Of a stretch of DNA of 64,000 nt, positions 18,546 through 27,344 are shown in pieces; positions within the stretch are counted from its first letter, which is position 1, and each line of letters begins with the position of its first letter. Under the pieces are notes generated by a model. That model was not told the origin of the DNA and ran no database searches. It was given only the letters and a program-made list of their open reading frames with translations. A program made the position numbers and the translations under genes. The stretch comes from Myxococcales bacterium (GTDB taxonomy: Bacteria; Myxococcota_A; UBA9160; UBA4427): NCBI GenBank assembly GCA_012960035.1, contig DUBZ01000037.1:52830-116829 (forward strand), given 5' to 3'.

Positions 18546-18980
18546 TCAACCCAGCGGGATTGTCACGACCACCGTCCCGGTTGCGTGATCTCCAAGATCA
18601 TTCGCTGCGCGCACTTCAAGTTCCAGCACACACTCGTCAGACTCTTCGTTCTTGCTCACGACCTGTCCGTTGAATCGCAAGGGCTGACCCGGAATTGCCG
18701 GGGCCCCAAGTCGGATCGCGATCTTGCGAATCATGGACTCGGGTCCCGCCCAATCTGTGACAAAGCGAGAGACGTAGCCATTGGTCGTCAAGATATTCAT
18801 GAAGACGTCGGGTGCACCCTGCCCCTTCGCGTAGGCGGGGTCATGATGAGCCGGCATGAAGTCACGCGAAGCAATCGCGCCGGCGACGATCACTGCCGGC
18901 GTCACATTCAACGAAAACTCTGGGAGCGGGTCACCGACCGATATGTCACCGGCTTGTTTCGACTTCAGTGCTTCGCTCAT
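18546..18980 (-). CDS. MaoC-like hydratase, catalytic-type subunit
   Basis: A 144-residue hot-dog-fold protein. ISVGDPLPEFSLNVT at the start and SRDFMPAHHDPAYAKGQG near residue 40 hold the Asp and His of the MaoC (R)-specific enoyl hydratase motif (D-x-N-P-x-H-x-D is degenerate as P-A-H-H-D-P). It probably pairs with the product of the gene before it, whose stop codon overlaps this ATG (ATGA at 18977-18980). That coupling and the size match two-subunit MaoC hydratases such as HadAB or the steroid-pathway ChsH1-ChsH2 type. Substrate unknown; hydration of a 2-enoyl thioester is expected. Confidence 0.82.
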   Translation of the reverse strand: MSEALKSKQAGDISVGDPLPEFSLNVTPAVIVAGAIASRDFMPAHHDPAYAKGQGAPDVFMNILTTNGYVSRFVTDWAGPESMIRKIAIRLGAPAIPGQPLRFNGQVVSKNEESDECVLELEVRAANDLGDHATGTVVVTIPLG

Positions 18981-19543
18981 GACGGCGCACCTCCGATGGT
19001 GCTCGGATCGAACTTGAAGATCCGAAATAGTTGCGTCCCCACAATTTCGCCGTCGACCCGATACGTCGTCACCCAAGTCACGAAGTAGCCAAGCCCGAGG
19101 CCAGTTCGCTTCCGATTCGAAATCGATTCCATCAGCGTTTCCGATTCGAGTCGATCCCCCGGGCGCAGGTACCGATCAAACTCGAGTTCCGAGTTCGTCG
19201 CGAGGGTTCCTACGTAGCCAGCGCGATCGAGAGTTTTTAGCGGGCTGTCTTCGTCGATTTCGACCGGCGACCCGCCCCGCTCGGCAATGCCTTCGATCAT
19301 CGGGCGGGGCATCGTCCACGCCTGGAGCATTGCCGGAGGGGCGACGATGCCACCATGGCGAGACGCTGCTCCGGCCTCTTCGTCGAGGTAGATCGGGTTC
19401 TGATCGTCCAGCGCGTCCACCCAATGCCGAATCATCGGCACGTTGACGTCGTCGGGAGCCACGGCTGGGCCCGACGGGCCAAGGGGCTTGCCAATGGTGT
19501 CTTCGAGAGAAGCGCGAACTTCGTCGTGCTCTTCGTTGCTCAT
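18977..19543 (-). CDS. MaoC-type (FAS1-like dehydratase domain) partner subunit
   Basis: A 188-residue hot-dog-fold protein. IGKPLGPSGPAVAPDDVNVPMIRHWVDALDDQNPIY is the opening of the FAS1-like dehydratase domain (HadA/HadC type), and GGIVAPPAMLQAWTM follows near residue 60; FDRYLRPGDRLESETLMESI marks the second half. Usually this subunit shapes the acyl tunnel while the smaller MaoC partner supplies catalysis. The ATG at 19543 has GGAGGA before it. Overlapping start and stop with the downstream gene imply a stoichiometric heterodimer. Confidence 0.82.
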   Translation of the reverse strand: MSNEEHDEVRASLEDTIGKPLGPSGPAVAPDDVNVPMIRHWVDALDDQNPIYLDEEAGAASRHGGIVAPPAMLQAWTMPRPMIEGIAERGGSPVEIDEDSPLKTLDRAGYVGTLATNSELEFDRYLRPGDRLESETLMESISNRKRTGLGLGYFVTWVTTYRVDGEIVGTQLFRIFKFDPSTIGGAPS

Positions 19544-19811
19544 TTCGTCCTCCGCATGGGGCTCACCGTTCTTAGGCGGCTTGCAGCGTACGTCATTCAT
19601 CTCTTCCGTTCACTCGCGTCCGCACCTGACGCGCAGGGTACAGCCACTGGAACATCCAGGGCTTCTTGTACGCCCCGGGCATGACGATCATCGCGAAGGA
19701 AGACAGCGTCGAACTGGCCGAAATGCTTGACGATTGGGGGCTCGACCCGGACGAGCGTCGAGATCGAAAAGCGCGACAAGCCGTAGTCCCGACTTCGCCT
19801 ACACTGCGTCC

Positions 19812-20090
19812 ATGCGAATTAGCTTCTACGCAACCCTGCGTAAAATCGTCGGCACGAAACACGTCGACTTCGATGTCTCAGCCACACCAGACTTGAATGA
19901 GATCTTAAGTGCCGTGCTCGAGGCTTACCCCGCATTGACTGAAGAGTTGCTCGACAAAACCGGCGGCCTCTCGAAACACATCCATCTATTTGTCGATGGA
20001 CGCAGCTCGAAATGGCTGCCCGACGGGATGAAGACCCGCGTCGATGGCAACCAGGTGATCGAATTTTTTCCGGCAGTTGCCGGAGGCTAG
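19812..20090 (+). CDS. MoaD/ThiS-like sulfur-carrier protein
   Basis: A 92-residue ubiquitin-fold protein: MRISFYATLRKIVG start, a DLNEILSAVLEAYP helix, VDGRSSKW, VIEFFPAVAGG at the end. The C-terminal Gly-Gly, which is adenylated and thiocarboxylated, is present. MoaD-like proteins supply sulfur for molybdopterin. Its gene sits tail to tail, 16 bp from the aldehyde:ferredoxin oxidoreductase gene, and such pairing of a MoaD variant with a tungstopterin enzyme recurs in other genomes, so a role in making the tungsten cofactor is a reasonable inference. Start ATG at 19812, without a strong binding site. The 268 bp before it hold no supported gene. Confidence 0.85.
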   Translation: MRISFYATLRKIVGTKHVDFDVSATPDLNEILSAVLEAYPALTEELLDKTGGLSKHIHLFVDGRSSKWLPDGMKTRVDGNQVIEFFPAVAGG

Positions 20091-20106
20091 CGTCGCCTTC
20101 AAGTCG

Positions 20107-21924
20107 TTAAGGAATCTCGAGCGCTTCGAGCTTCTCCTTGGGAACGACGCCGTCCTTCCAACCTCGGACTGCGTAGTATTCCTCGAGCATCAGGTCGAGT
20201 TCCGAGACATGTCCATTGGAACCAGAAAGAGTCGAAGGTTCTTCAGTGAAGCGCTTGGGCAAGCTGTCACTTCCTTCGCGAAAGCCCGCCAAGTTGTTGT
20301 AGTAGCGCTCGAGGTTGTAAACCCGTTCGCCCGTCAGCATGACGTCTTCCGGCGTGCACGCTTCTCCAGTTGCGGACGCCCACTGAACGGCGTATTCGTC
20401 CGCACCTTGGGCGAACGCGCTGAACTTGCACAGGTCGAGACTGTCGGAAAACGCGGCGAGGTCCTGGAAGGTCATCACAAGCTCGCCCTTCCCCTTCCAT
20501 TCAAGAGGATCCGCCTCGATGCCGATCACGCCAAGTTCCGCGGCCGCCACGTAAGCGCGGAGATGGCATGCGCCCCGATTGCTGGTGGCATAGCCCAGCC
20601 CCATGCCCTTCAAGCCGCGAGGATCGTACGCGGGAACAGACTGCCCCTTCACCGCCATCGCGAGTTCGGGGTGGCCGAAGTGTTCGGCCGCGCGAACCGC
20701 ACCGTCGGCAAGCGCGTCGCCCAGCCCCTCCTCGCGCATCGCCAACCGCTCGGTCAGCGCCACCATCGCGGCATCGTCTCCCCAGCTGAGCGTCTCACCG
20801 TTGGTTGCGCCTAGCTCGCTGCATTCCATAAAGACGGAATAGACGTTTCCGAGTTCGATCGGGTCGAGCCCGTAGTCGTTGCATTGATCGATCAATTTGG
20901 CGATGGAGCGGATGTCATCAACATCACAGTTCGCGCCGAGAGCCCATGCCGGCTCGTATTCGACGCTCTCCATCTTGAGCCCCTTGTAGGCACCGTCTTT
21001 GATCTCAACTTCTTTCTTGCAGGCAACTGGACATGCGTGGCAGGTCGGGTTCCCAGACAAGATGTTTTGCTCGACGTATTCGCCAGACAACAATTCGGCT
21101 CGTTCGCCAAATGACGTCAACTTGCTGTTGCGCACACCGAGGGCACCGATGCTGTTGGTGACGTTCATCAACACGTTGGTGCCATACACCGAAAGTCCGC
21201 CCTTCTTGGGGCTCGTGATATTCTTTTCGTCGCGAATGGTGTCGAGGGCAATCTTACGAGAAGCGCGGAAGGCATCCTTGTCCGGCACAACGCTCTTCTT
21301 GTTCCCGGCGCGTACGATGATGGCCTTCAAGTTTTTGCTGCCGCCGATCGCTCCGGTGCCGCCCCGACCAAAGGCGCGGTCGTCTTCGTTTACCCAGACC
21401 GCGAATCGCGACAGGCGTTCGCCCGCTTGCCCAATCGCGTTGACCGAGAGATTCTTCGCGCCATATCGTTCTTTATAAAGGTCAATCGTTTCGTGAATGC
21501 CGAGGCCCCAGGCATCACTCGCGTCACGAATTTCGATCTGACCGTCTTCGATGAACACATAGACGGGGTGGTCGGCTTTGCCTTCGAAGACGAGCCCATC
21601 AAAACCTGCCCAACGTACGCGTGCGGCGGACCAGCCACCTTGATGGCTATCGGTCACCGTGCCGGTTAGCGGCGACTTCGTGACTGCGGCCCAGCGACCG
21701 CTCATACTGGTTTCGCTCCCGCTCAGAGGACCGTTCATGAAGCAGAGGATGTTCTCGGGCGACAGCGGATCGACGTCGGCACCGTTCTCGAGCACGTAGC
21801 GCACGCCCAAGCCTCTGCCGCCGATGTATTTTCGAATCCACTCTTCGGGTGCGGGCCGCATCTCGACGGTACCGGCGGTCAGGTTGATGTGAGCGATATC
21901 TCGTCCGAAGGTCCTGGCGTCCAT
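20107..21924 (-). CDS. aldehyde:ferredoxin oxidoreductase family tungsten enzyme
   Basis: A 605-residue protein with the layout of tungstopterin aldehyde:ferredoxin oxidoreductases. It has the N-terminal barrel (KYIGGRGLGVRYVLENGADV, GPLSGSE, GRWAAVTKSPLTGT), the cluster cysteines Cys295, Cys298 and Cys302 (CHACPVAC) and Cys499 in DLCKF, matching the four 4Fe-4S ligands and their spacing. It would oxidise aldehydes to acids or the reverse with ferredoxin. No signal peptide, so cytoplasmic. Odd point: most neighbours use O2, while this family is mainly anaerobic. The ferredoxin partner is not in the window. Confidence 0.92.
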   Translation of the reverse strand: MDARTFGRDIAHINLTAGTVEMRPAPEEWIRKYIGGRGLGVRYVLENGADVDPLSPENILCFMNGPLSGSETSMSGRWAAVTKSPLTGTVTDSHQGGWSAARVRWAGFDGLVFEGKADHPVYVFIEDGQIEIRDASDAWGLGIHETIDLYKERYGAKNLSVNAIGQAGERLSRFAVWVNEDDRAFGRGGTGAIGGSKNLKAIIVRAGNKKSVVPDKDAFRASRKIALDTIRDEKNITSPKKGGLSVYGTNVLMNVTNSIGALGVRNSKLTSFGERAELLSGEYVEQNILSGNPTCHACPVACKKEVEIKDGAYKGLKMESVEYEPAWALGANCDVDDIRSIAKLIDQCNDYGLDPIELGNVYSVFMECSELGATNGETLSWGDDAAMVALTERLAMREEGLGDALADGAVRAAEHFGHPELAMAVKGQSVPAYDPRGLKGMGLGYATSNRGACHLRAYVAAAELGVIGIEADPLEWKGKGELVMTFQDLAAFSDSLDLCKFSAFAQGADEYAVQWASATGEACTPEDVMLTGERVYNLERYYNNLAGFREGSDSLPKRFTEEPSTLSGSNGHVSELDLMLEEYYAVRGWKDGVVPKEKLEALEIP

Positions 21925-22303
21925 GGTGATCTCCTGTTTGGGTGTCGCGCTCGTATCGATTCAGTCTACACCCGGTACGCCCTCCATTTCTAGCCACGTG
22001 ATGTGTGCCTAGATCAGCCCCAGCAAGCGCTTAATGCCCGGCATCCATTCGCAATCCCCAACATCCAGCCGGTGCCCCTATCAAGATCCACCGGAAGTCA
22101 CCCCGTAATGGTCCAGTCGGGGTGGCAACTTCTCATTTCTATTTAACACGCTCTGTGCATCGCCGAAGCATTCTCAAAACCAGAAATATCATCGGCCACA
22201 ACGGCCGAGAGAATCCGATGCTTCGACTCTCTGATATTCGCATGAAGCCCGAACTCGTGCGGCGTCTTCTCCTCGTAGGGCCCTGTTTCGACACGCTTCA
22301 GGT
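21925..22303. other. intergenic region, 379 bp, no supported gene
   Basis: No convincing reading frame is present. An imperfect GC-rich hairpin (CACCCCG at 22099-22105 with CGGGGTG at 22118-22124, 12-nt loop) is followed on the plus strand by a pyrimidine-rich stretch. It lies downstream of the minus-strand sulfatase gene, but in that direction no T-run follows. Confidence 0.4.
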
Positions 22304-23761
22304 TCAGTATCGCCATCCACGTTGATTCTCCGTAATTTCACCCCGAAACTCTTCAGCCTGTTGCGCGAGGCGTGCGAACACTTCCGGGTGACGTTCGTGG
22401 ACGTCGAAAGACTCGTCGGGATCGTTTTCCAGGTCGAACAACCACGGCCCCTTTGGAATACGAATGGCGAAGTAACCGAGCTGAATTTCGGGATAGACGA
22501 TGCCTCGGCGGGCTTGCCACTTAAAGCGTCCTACGCGCATGGCCTCGAGGGTGTTCCATGCAAAATAGAAGATCGGACGATCTTCGACTGGAACGCCTCC
22601 TGTAAAGAGTGGCATGAGGTCGACGCCATCGACGATTCGGTCACCCGGGATCGGCACCCCCGCTAACCGAAGGAGTGTCGGAAAGACGTCGATCCCCGCT
22701 GCAACGTCGCTGCTTCGTTGTCCGGGTGCGATGTGGGTGGGCCAACGAACAAAGAACGGTACCCGCATGCCGCCCTCGAATGTTTCGCCCTTTCGACCGC
22801 GTACGTTGCCTGCACTCCCCTGAAACCACGGGCCATTGTCACTGGTCACGATGACGATCGTGTTGTCTGCGAGAGACAGACGATCGAGCGCGTCTACGAT
22901 GGCTCCAGTGCTCGCATCGAGGTCCGCCATCACGTCGCCATACAATCCGGCATCACTCTTTCCACTCTGCTCATCCGAAGAATAAAGCGGGATATGGGGA
23001 AAGGTATGCGCGAGATAGAGGAAGAACGGGCCGTCCTTTTGCTCCTCGATAAAATCGATCGCCTCGTCGGTGTAGCGCTTGGTCAAAGCCGTTTGATCGA
23101 CCGGGTCGGCTTCGATGCTTTCGTTGTCCCGCCATAGCGACAACGGCTCCATGTCGTTGGAGTAAAGCAAGCCCATCCAACGATCGAATCCGAAGTTGTG
23201 GGGCAGTGATGGCTCGTGGTCTCCCAGATGCCACTTGCCAACGAAGCCGGTCGCATACCCCCCCGCACGAAGCCCCTCTGCGATCGTGATTTCGTCAGCC
23301 GGCAAGCGAACCGGCGCTCCTGCCACGCGAAGGGTGGCATCAAGAGGCGAACCGGTCGGAAATACAACCCGGGTGAGTGTGGTGCGGATCGGCCACCTGC
23401 CCGTCAAAAGGCCGGCGCGAGAAGGAGAGCAGACCGTGGCGGGGGCGTAGTAGTGATCGAACGCGATGCCTTCCGCTGCCAACGCGTCGAGGCGCGGCGT
23501 CTCAAGCGACGTGTTGCCGTAACTGCCGAGGTCTCCGAAGCCCAGGTCATCAAATAGGATCAACACCACGTTCGGTCGAACCGCGGCGCGATCGACGTGG
23601 CTCGCCATGCGATCGAGTTCGCGCTGCTTGCGGTCGAGGGATTCGGCGTCTTCGCGCTGTTCGTAGGTCGCGAAAATCGCGACCTCGTAAACAACGAACG
23701 CGACCCCCATCGCAATGAATATCATTGCGCCATAGCCGAGCCATGTTGCGAGCGTTCTCAT
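22304..23761 (-). CDS. membrane-anchored type I sulfatase
   Basis: A 485-residue sulfatase of the alkaline-phosphatase superfamily. After one N-terminal membrane segment (residues 8-31) come the metal-binding PNVVLILFDDLGFGDLG and the formylglycine motif CSPSR, with Cys111 as the residue to be oxidised. HLGDHEPSLPHNFGFD, HIPLYSS and TSDNGPWFQGSAGNVRG line the metal and sulfate site. It would hydrolyse a sulfate ester outside the inner membrane, held by its anchor, and needs a formylglycine-generating enzyme coded elsewhere. The C-terminal part (LFDLENDPDESFDV) is normal. Length is typical. Confidence 0.92.
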   Translation of the reverse strand: MRTLATWLGYGAMIFIAMGVAFVVYEVAIFATYEQREDAESLDRKQRELDRMASHVDRAAVRPNVVLILFDDLGFGDLGSYGNTSLETPRLDALAAEGIAFDHYYAPATVCSPSRAGLLTGRWPIRTTLTRVVFPTGSPLDATLRVAGAPVRLPADEITIAEGLRAGGYATGFVGKWHLGDHEPSLPHNFGFDRWMGLLYSNDMEPLSLWRDNESIEADPVDQTALTKRYTDEAIDFIEEQKDGPFFLYLAHTFPHIPLYSSDEQSGKSDAGLYGDVMADLDASTGAIVDALDRLSLADNTIVIVTSDNGPWFQGSAGNVRGRKGETFEGGMRVPFFVRWPTHIAPGQRSSDVAAGIDVFPTLLRLAGVPIPGDRIVDGVDLMPLFTGGVPVEDRPIFYFAWNTLEAMRVGRFKWQARRGIVYPEIQLGYFAIRIPKGPWLFDLENDPDESFDVHERHPEVFARLAQQAEEFRGEITENQRGWRY

Positions 23762-23823
23762 TGACTTACCACCAAGCTAGGGTTGGACAAGCAGCTTCCG
23801 AAGTCATAAATGCGCCCCATTGA

Positions 23824-24660
23824 CTAAATCACGTAGCCATCGCCAGCGGCACGCACCGTAATCTCTCCGAGCGAAACACCCCATGGCTGATTCATCGCGT
23901 AGACGATCTGATCTGCGAGCAGGTCCGGAGAAAGTGCGAAGTAGCCCATGCTATTGGGATCCGTGAGTTCGGCAGGTGGGTTTTCACCGAAAACCGCGCC
24001 GATGTTTTCCATAAACTTCGCCTCGCCCGCGCCCAAGATCCCCAAGAGTGCGGCGGGATTGATCACACCTTCGCCCAAACCTGTTGCCGGGACGCCGGTG
24101 GGCTTGATCGTCGTCACTTTGATCTTGCCTTGGGATTCCTGGCGGAGCGCTTCGGAGAGGAAATTGACTGCGGCTTTCGTCGCCCCGTACACCGCTGCTC
24201 CCGCCACCGGGTAGTTGCCATAGATCGACGAAATGTTGATCACGTGCCCGCGCCCTTGCTCGATCATCTGATCATGGACCGCGGTGATTCCGTTGAGCAC
24301 CCCCTTTAGATTGATGTCGATACATCGATCCCAAGGCTCTGCCGCCTTGGCGTGGTCGGCATAAAATGCCAGGGGCATCACGCCGGCGTTGTTCACCATC
24401 ACGTCGATGGCTCCGTATGTGAGGATCGCTTCCGCGGCGAGGCTCGCCATTTGAGATCGGTCGGTGACGTCGGCGATTACCGCGTGCGCTTCACCATTTT
24501 TTCCCGCGATCAATTCGACGGTCGCCTTGAGCTCCGCTTGCTTTACATCCGCCGCAACGACTCGCGCGCCAAGCGCCGCGGCTTTTTGCGCGACAAGCCG
24601 GCCAAAGCCTCCCGCCGCCCCGGTGATCACGACGACTTTTCCTTCAACGTGGTTCGACAT
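23824..24660 (-). CDS. short-chain dehydrogenase/reductase
   Basis: A 278-residue classical SDR. VVVITGAAGGFGRLVAQ binds NAD(P), VMVNNAGV near residue 92 is the central stabilising motif, INISSIYG holds the catalytic Ser and YGATK (about residue 159) the Tyr and Lys. A C-terminal extension (GEGVINPAALLGILG and beyond) shapes the substrate pocket. The Asp at the end of strand beta-2 (VVAAD) suggests NAD preference. The molybdopterin oxidoreductase gene is 48 bp upstream on the same strand, so the two are probably co-transcribed. Confidence 0.9.
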   Translation of the reverse strand: MSNHVEGKVVVITGAAGGFGRLVAQKAAALGARVVAADVKQAELKATVELIAGKNGEAHAVIADVTDRSQMASLAAEAILTYGAIDVMVNNAGVMPLAFYADHAKAAEPWDRCIDINLKGVLNGITAVHDQMIEQGRGHVINISSIYGNYPVAGAAVYGATKAAVNFLSEALRQESQGKIKVTTIKPTGVPATGLGEGVINPAALLGILGAGEAKFMENIGAVFGENPPAELTDPNSMGYFALSPDLLADQIVYAMNQPWGVSLGEITVRAAGDGYVI

Positions 24661-24708
24661 ATTCTCTCTCCGCGATTATGGCTCGGTTGGCTTTCGCACG
24701 AACGCGCT

Positions 24709-26916
24709 CTACTCGTGCGACTCGGAAGCACGATGCACCGCTACAGGGATATTGCTCATTCGCGGCAAGCCGGTGTAGCGCTCGTAATCTACGTCAACAG
24801 CAGTCAAGCGCCCGGTGTTTGCACCGATGGTTCGAACTTCGCCGTCACGTTCGGGTCCATCGCCCCAACTATGGCTCATGGAGATCAACCCGCGGCGTAG
24901 GTGGCGATCGCTTGCCACGACGGCAAGAATCGTCGCGCGCACGGAGCGAATTTCTGCAAGATCTCCGTTGGCGAGACCGAGCGTGTGAAGGTCGTCGGGA
25001 TGCATGTAGGCGGGGTTCGTCGTTACCCCGCGCGTTTGACCAGGCTCTTCACGTCCGACCGAATTGAGCACGTTCATCTGCCGACGTGAAATCAAGCGGT
25101 AGGGATGATCTGGATGCTCGGCTTCGTCCGCTCCTGGCATGGTTCCGGCGACCTCTGTCAGATCTGACATCATGACGTCGTTTCCCAGGTCGAGGCGCCC
25201 CGTCCAGCCCTCGTCCTTCTCCGCGACGATCGCGTTCGGATCCGGAAAGATTGCACCCGCTGGATGCTTGCGAACTTCGTCGAGCGAGATCCGCGATCCC
25301 TTCGTCACCATGTCAAACAGCTCATCCGTGGAGGGCTTGTCGACCATGTCCATCGCCTGCCCGGCAATGCGCACGGTGCCGGTGAACGAAACCGGCTTCA
25401 CTGTGAGCTGTACACCGAGGCGCTGGGCAATGCCGTAAAAGAATTCCCAGTCGTCGATCACGTCTGCCCCTTCTGGAGGTTCGACCAGCGCGGGCGAATA
25501 TTGGGCATAGGGCGCGGTCGTGCCAAACCCCGCCGCGTATGCACTCAAGTATTCTTGTGTGAGCGTCATCCCCGGCATTTCGAGCGCGTGCTTCACCGCA
25601 ATCACATAATCTGCGACCCTTGCGGTGGCCGACATGGTGGTGTCGATCTGGACCAACATGTCCAAGTCCTTCATGGCCGCCAGGGTCGTCAACTGATCGG
25701 GCCACGCTGCAACGGGGTTGCCTCCGTGACTGATCAACACGCGTACTTGTTCCTCCCCGGGCAGGAGAATTTCTTCGGCCAGTGCAGCGGTGGGCATGCC
25801 GGCCGCGGTGTTGGCGAGATCGCGCACGCGCATGCGTTCCCCAAATCCGTATGCGTACTGCGCCATGGGCGCTGCGGCCTGTGCTTTGGGCTGGCTAGGT
25901 TGCCCCAAGCACGCGGGCTCCGCGATGGCTTCACCCGCCCGCTGCCAGCGTCCACACACTGTGTTGAGACAGCGCAGCAGATATTCGAGCAGCGTCGTAT
26001 TGCCCGACATATTGGGACCCGTGCCCGCAACCGCAACACCGGGACCCTGGCTGGCAAAGGTTCTGGCCGCGGACACAACATCGTCTGCACTGATGTCGAC
26101 TCGCGCAGAAACGACGTCCGGGGTAAAGGGTTCGACAGCGGCACGAAGGGCGTCGAGACCTTCTACGTGTTCCGACAGGAACTCATCGTCCGCCAATGCT
26201 TCGGTGAGGATCACGCGAAGCATTCCTGCGAGCAGGGCAACGTCTTCGCCCGGCTTGGTCTGTAAATGCAACGTCGCACGACGGGCGGTTTCGCTGCGAC
26301 GCGGGTCCACAACGATGAGCTTGAGCCCTGCTGTCATCGCGTCCGTCAGCGTGCGCCCCGGGTTCGTATGGGGCACGCCTCCCGACATGGCCACAAGCGG
26401 GTTGCAGCCAACCAGCATCAACACCTTCGCTTTATCGAAGGGCGTCGGCGGTGCCATCCAATTTCCGAACAGCGCTGCCGCAACCATCTTCCCGGGTTGA
26501 TCGATCGTATTTGAATTGAAGCCCATGCGGGAGCGGATCGCTTTGAGGAACGCAGACGTCACCGCACCGTTGGCCGCGCCCGCATTGGTCGCCATCGTGC
26601 CCGAGTACGTCGCCACGGCCCGCGGCCCTCGCGTTTCGAGAGTCGAACGCAATTGCTGCGCGATCTCATCCATCGCTTGCTCGACGGGGATATCGACATA
26701 GCTTCCGTCCGGCTGCCGTTTTTGGGAATGCAGCAACCGTTTTTCACTACCCCACACCGCCGCCATGTTCTGGCCCTTGATACAGCAGAACCCTTTGTAC
26801 AGAGGATTGTTGACGTCGCCTTTAACCGAAACTGGGCGTCCCTCGTCGACTTCGACCAAGACTCCGCAGCCCGCATGACAGACTCGGCAGATCGTGTTTT
26901 TCCAGACACTCGCCAT
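24709..26916 (-). CDS. molybdopterin-dependent oxidoreductase (DMSO reductase superfamily)
   Basis: A 735-residue enzyme with an N-terminal 4Fe-4S site (Cys10, Cys13, Cys17 and Cys45, spaced C-x2-C-x3-C-x27-C), then MGD-binding segments (VLMLVGCNPLVAMSGG, VVDPRRSETARRA, VLISHGGNPVAAWPD) and a C-terminal molydopterin dinucleotide-binding domain (YRLISRRQMNVLNSVGRE, MHPDDLHTLGLANGDL). No Tat signal is present, so it is cytoplasmic, like assimilatory reductases and the mycobacterial-type formate-dehydrogenase-like proteins. The substrate is unknown. ATG at 26916 is preferred over the adjoining GTG at 26919. The SDR gene follows. Confidence 0.9.
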   Translation of the reverse strand: MASVWKNTICRVCHAGCGVLVEVDEGRPVSVKGDVNNPLYKGFCCIKGQNMAAVWGSEKRLLHSQKRQPDGSYVDIPVEQAMDEIAQQLRSTLETRGPRAVATYSGTMATNAGAANGAVTSAFLKAIRSRMGFNSNTIDQPGKMVAAALFGNWMAPPTPFDKAKVLMLVGCNPLVAMSGGVPHTNPGRTLTDAMTAGLKLIVVDPRRSETARRATLHLQTKPGEDVALLAGMLRVILTEALADDEFLSEHVEGLDALRAAVEPFTPDVVSARVDISADDVVSAARTFASQGPGVAVAGTGPNMSGNTTLLEYLLRCLNTVCGRWQRAGEAIAEPACLGQPSQPKAQAAAPMAQYAYGFGERMRVRDLANTAAGMPTAALAEEILLPGEEQVRVLISHGGNPVAAWPDQLTTLAAMKDLDMLVQIDTTMSATARVADYVIAVKHALEMPGMTLTQEYLSAYAAGFGTTAPYAQYSPALVEPPEGADVIDDWEFFYGIAQRLGVQLTVKPVSFTGTVRIAGQAMDMVDKPSTDELFDMVTKGSRISLDEVRKHPAGAIFPDPNAIVAEKDEGWTGRLDLGNDVMMSDLTEVAGTMPGADEAEHPDHPYRLISRRQMNVLNSVGREEPGQTRGVTTNPAYMHPDDLHTLGLANGDLAEIRSVRATILAVVASDRHLRRGLISMSHSWGDGPERDGEVRTIGANTGRLTAVDVDYERYTGLPRMSNIPVAVHRASESHE

Positions 26917-26946
26917 CACAAAAGTTCCTTTGTTCGAATTACTGAC

Positions 26947-27228
26947 CTACTGAAAGCGCTCGATGTCTCGCCAGAAAATTTTCGCCGGAGCGCGAAGTCT
27001 TCGCGCGTTTTGCACGGGCGCGTCATTTTGACCCGGCATGCACCATTCACACGAAATCGTATCAACGCGTTTCACGGACTCAAACCAAACCACTAGCTCT
27101 TCTTGCGAGAAACGCACCACGATAACCGTCCCCGAAAGACGGTCGAGAACCCATTCCCAGTAGTCATTGTGGCCACAGACGACAGGTGGAAGGTCGCGCC
27201 AAGCGATCGTTGGCTTCGCGGCTTCCAT
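26947..27228 (-). pseudogene. C-terminal fragment of a GT39/ArnT-like membrane glycosyltransferase
   Basis: A 93-codon frame whose product (LPPVVCGHNDYWEW, then GTVIVVRFSQEELVVWF and ISCEWCMPGQNDAPV, ending FWRDIERF) looks like the soluble C-terminal end of glycosyltransferase family 39 type membrane proteins, which carry a GHN-YW-WG element and a CMPYEN-like element there. The membrane part, around 400 residues, is missing, and the upstream side runs into the plus-strand glycosyltransferase gene. It is best read as a decayed remnant. The assignment is by recollection of the family pattern. Confidence 0.5.
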
Positions 27229-27344
27229 GAGGGAAGTACGGTGTTGAAGCGTGGTACCCGGCTCAACCAGCCATCGCGTAACGAGCGGGTCTTCTCTTGA
27301 AACAAGACCCGTCGCTGATCGAGATTCACGTTAGACTCCGCCTC

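Noticed and set aside
19593..19862. 89-residue minus-strand frame and 76-residue plus-strand frame before the MoaD gene
   Set aside because: Neither has a family pattern or binding site; the plus frame runs into the MoaD gene out of frame.
22122..22325. 67-residue plus-strand frame
   Set aside because: Low-quality composition, no binding site, and it overlaps the sulfatase end.
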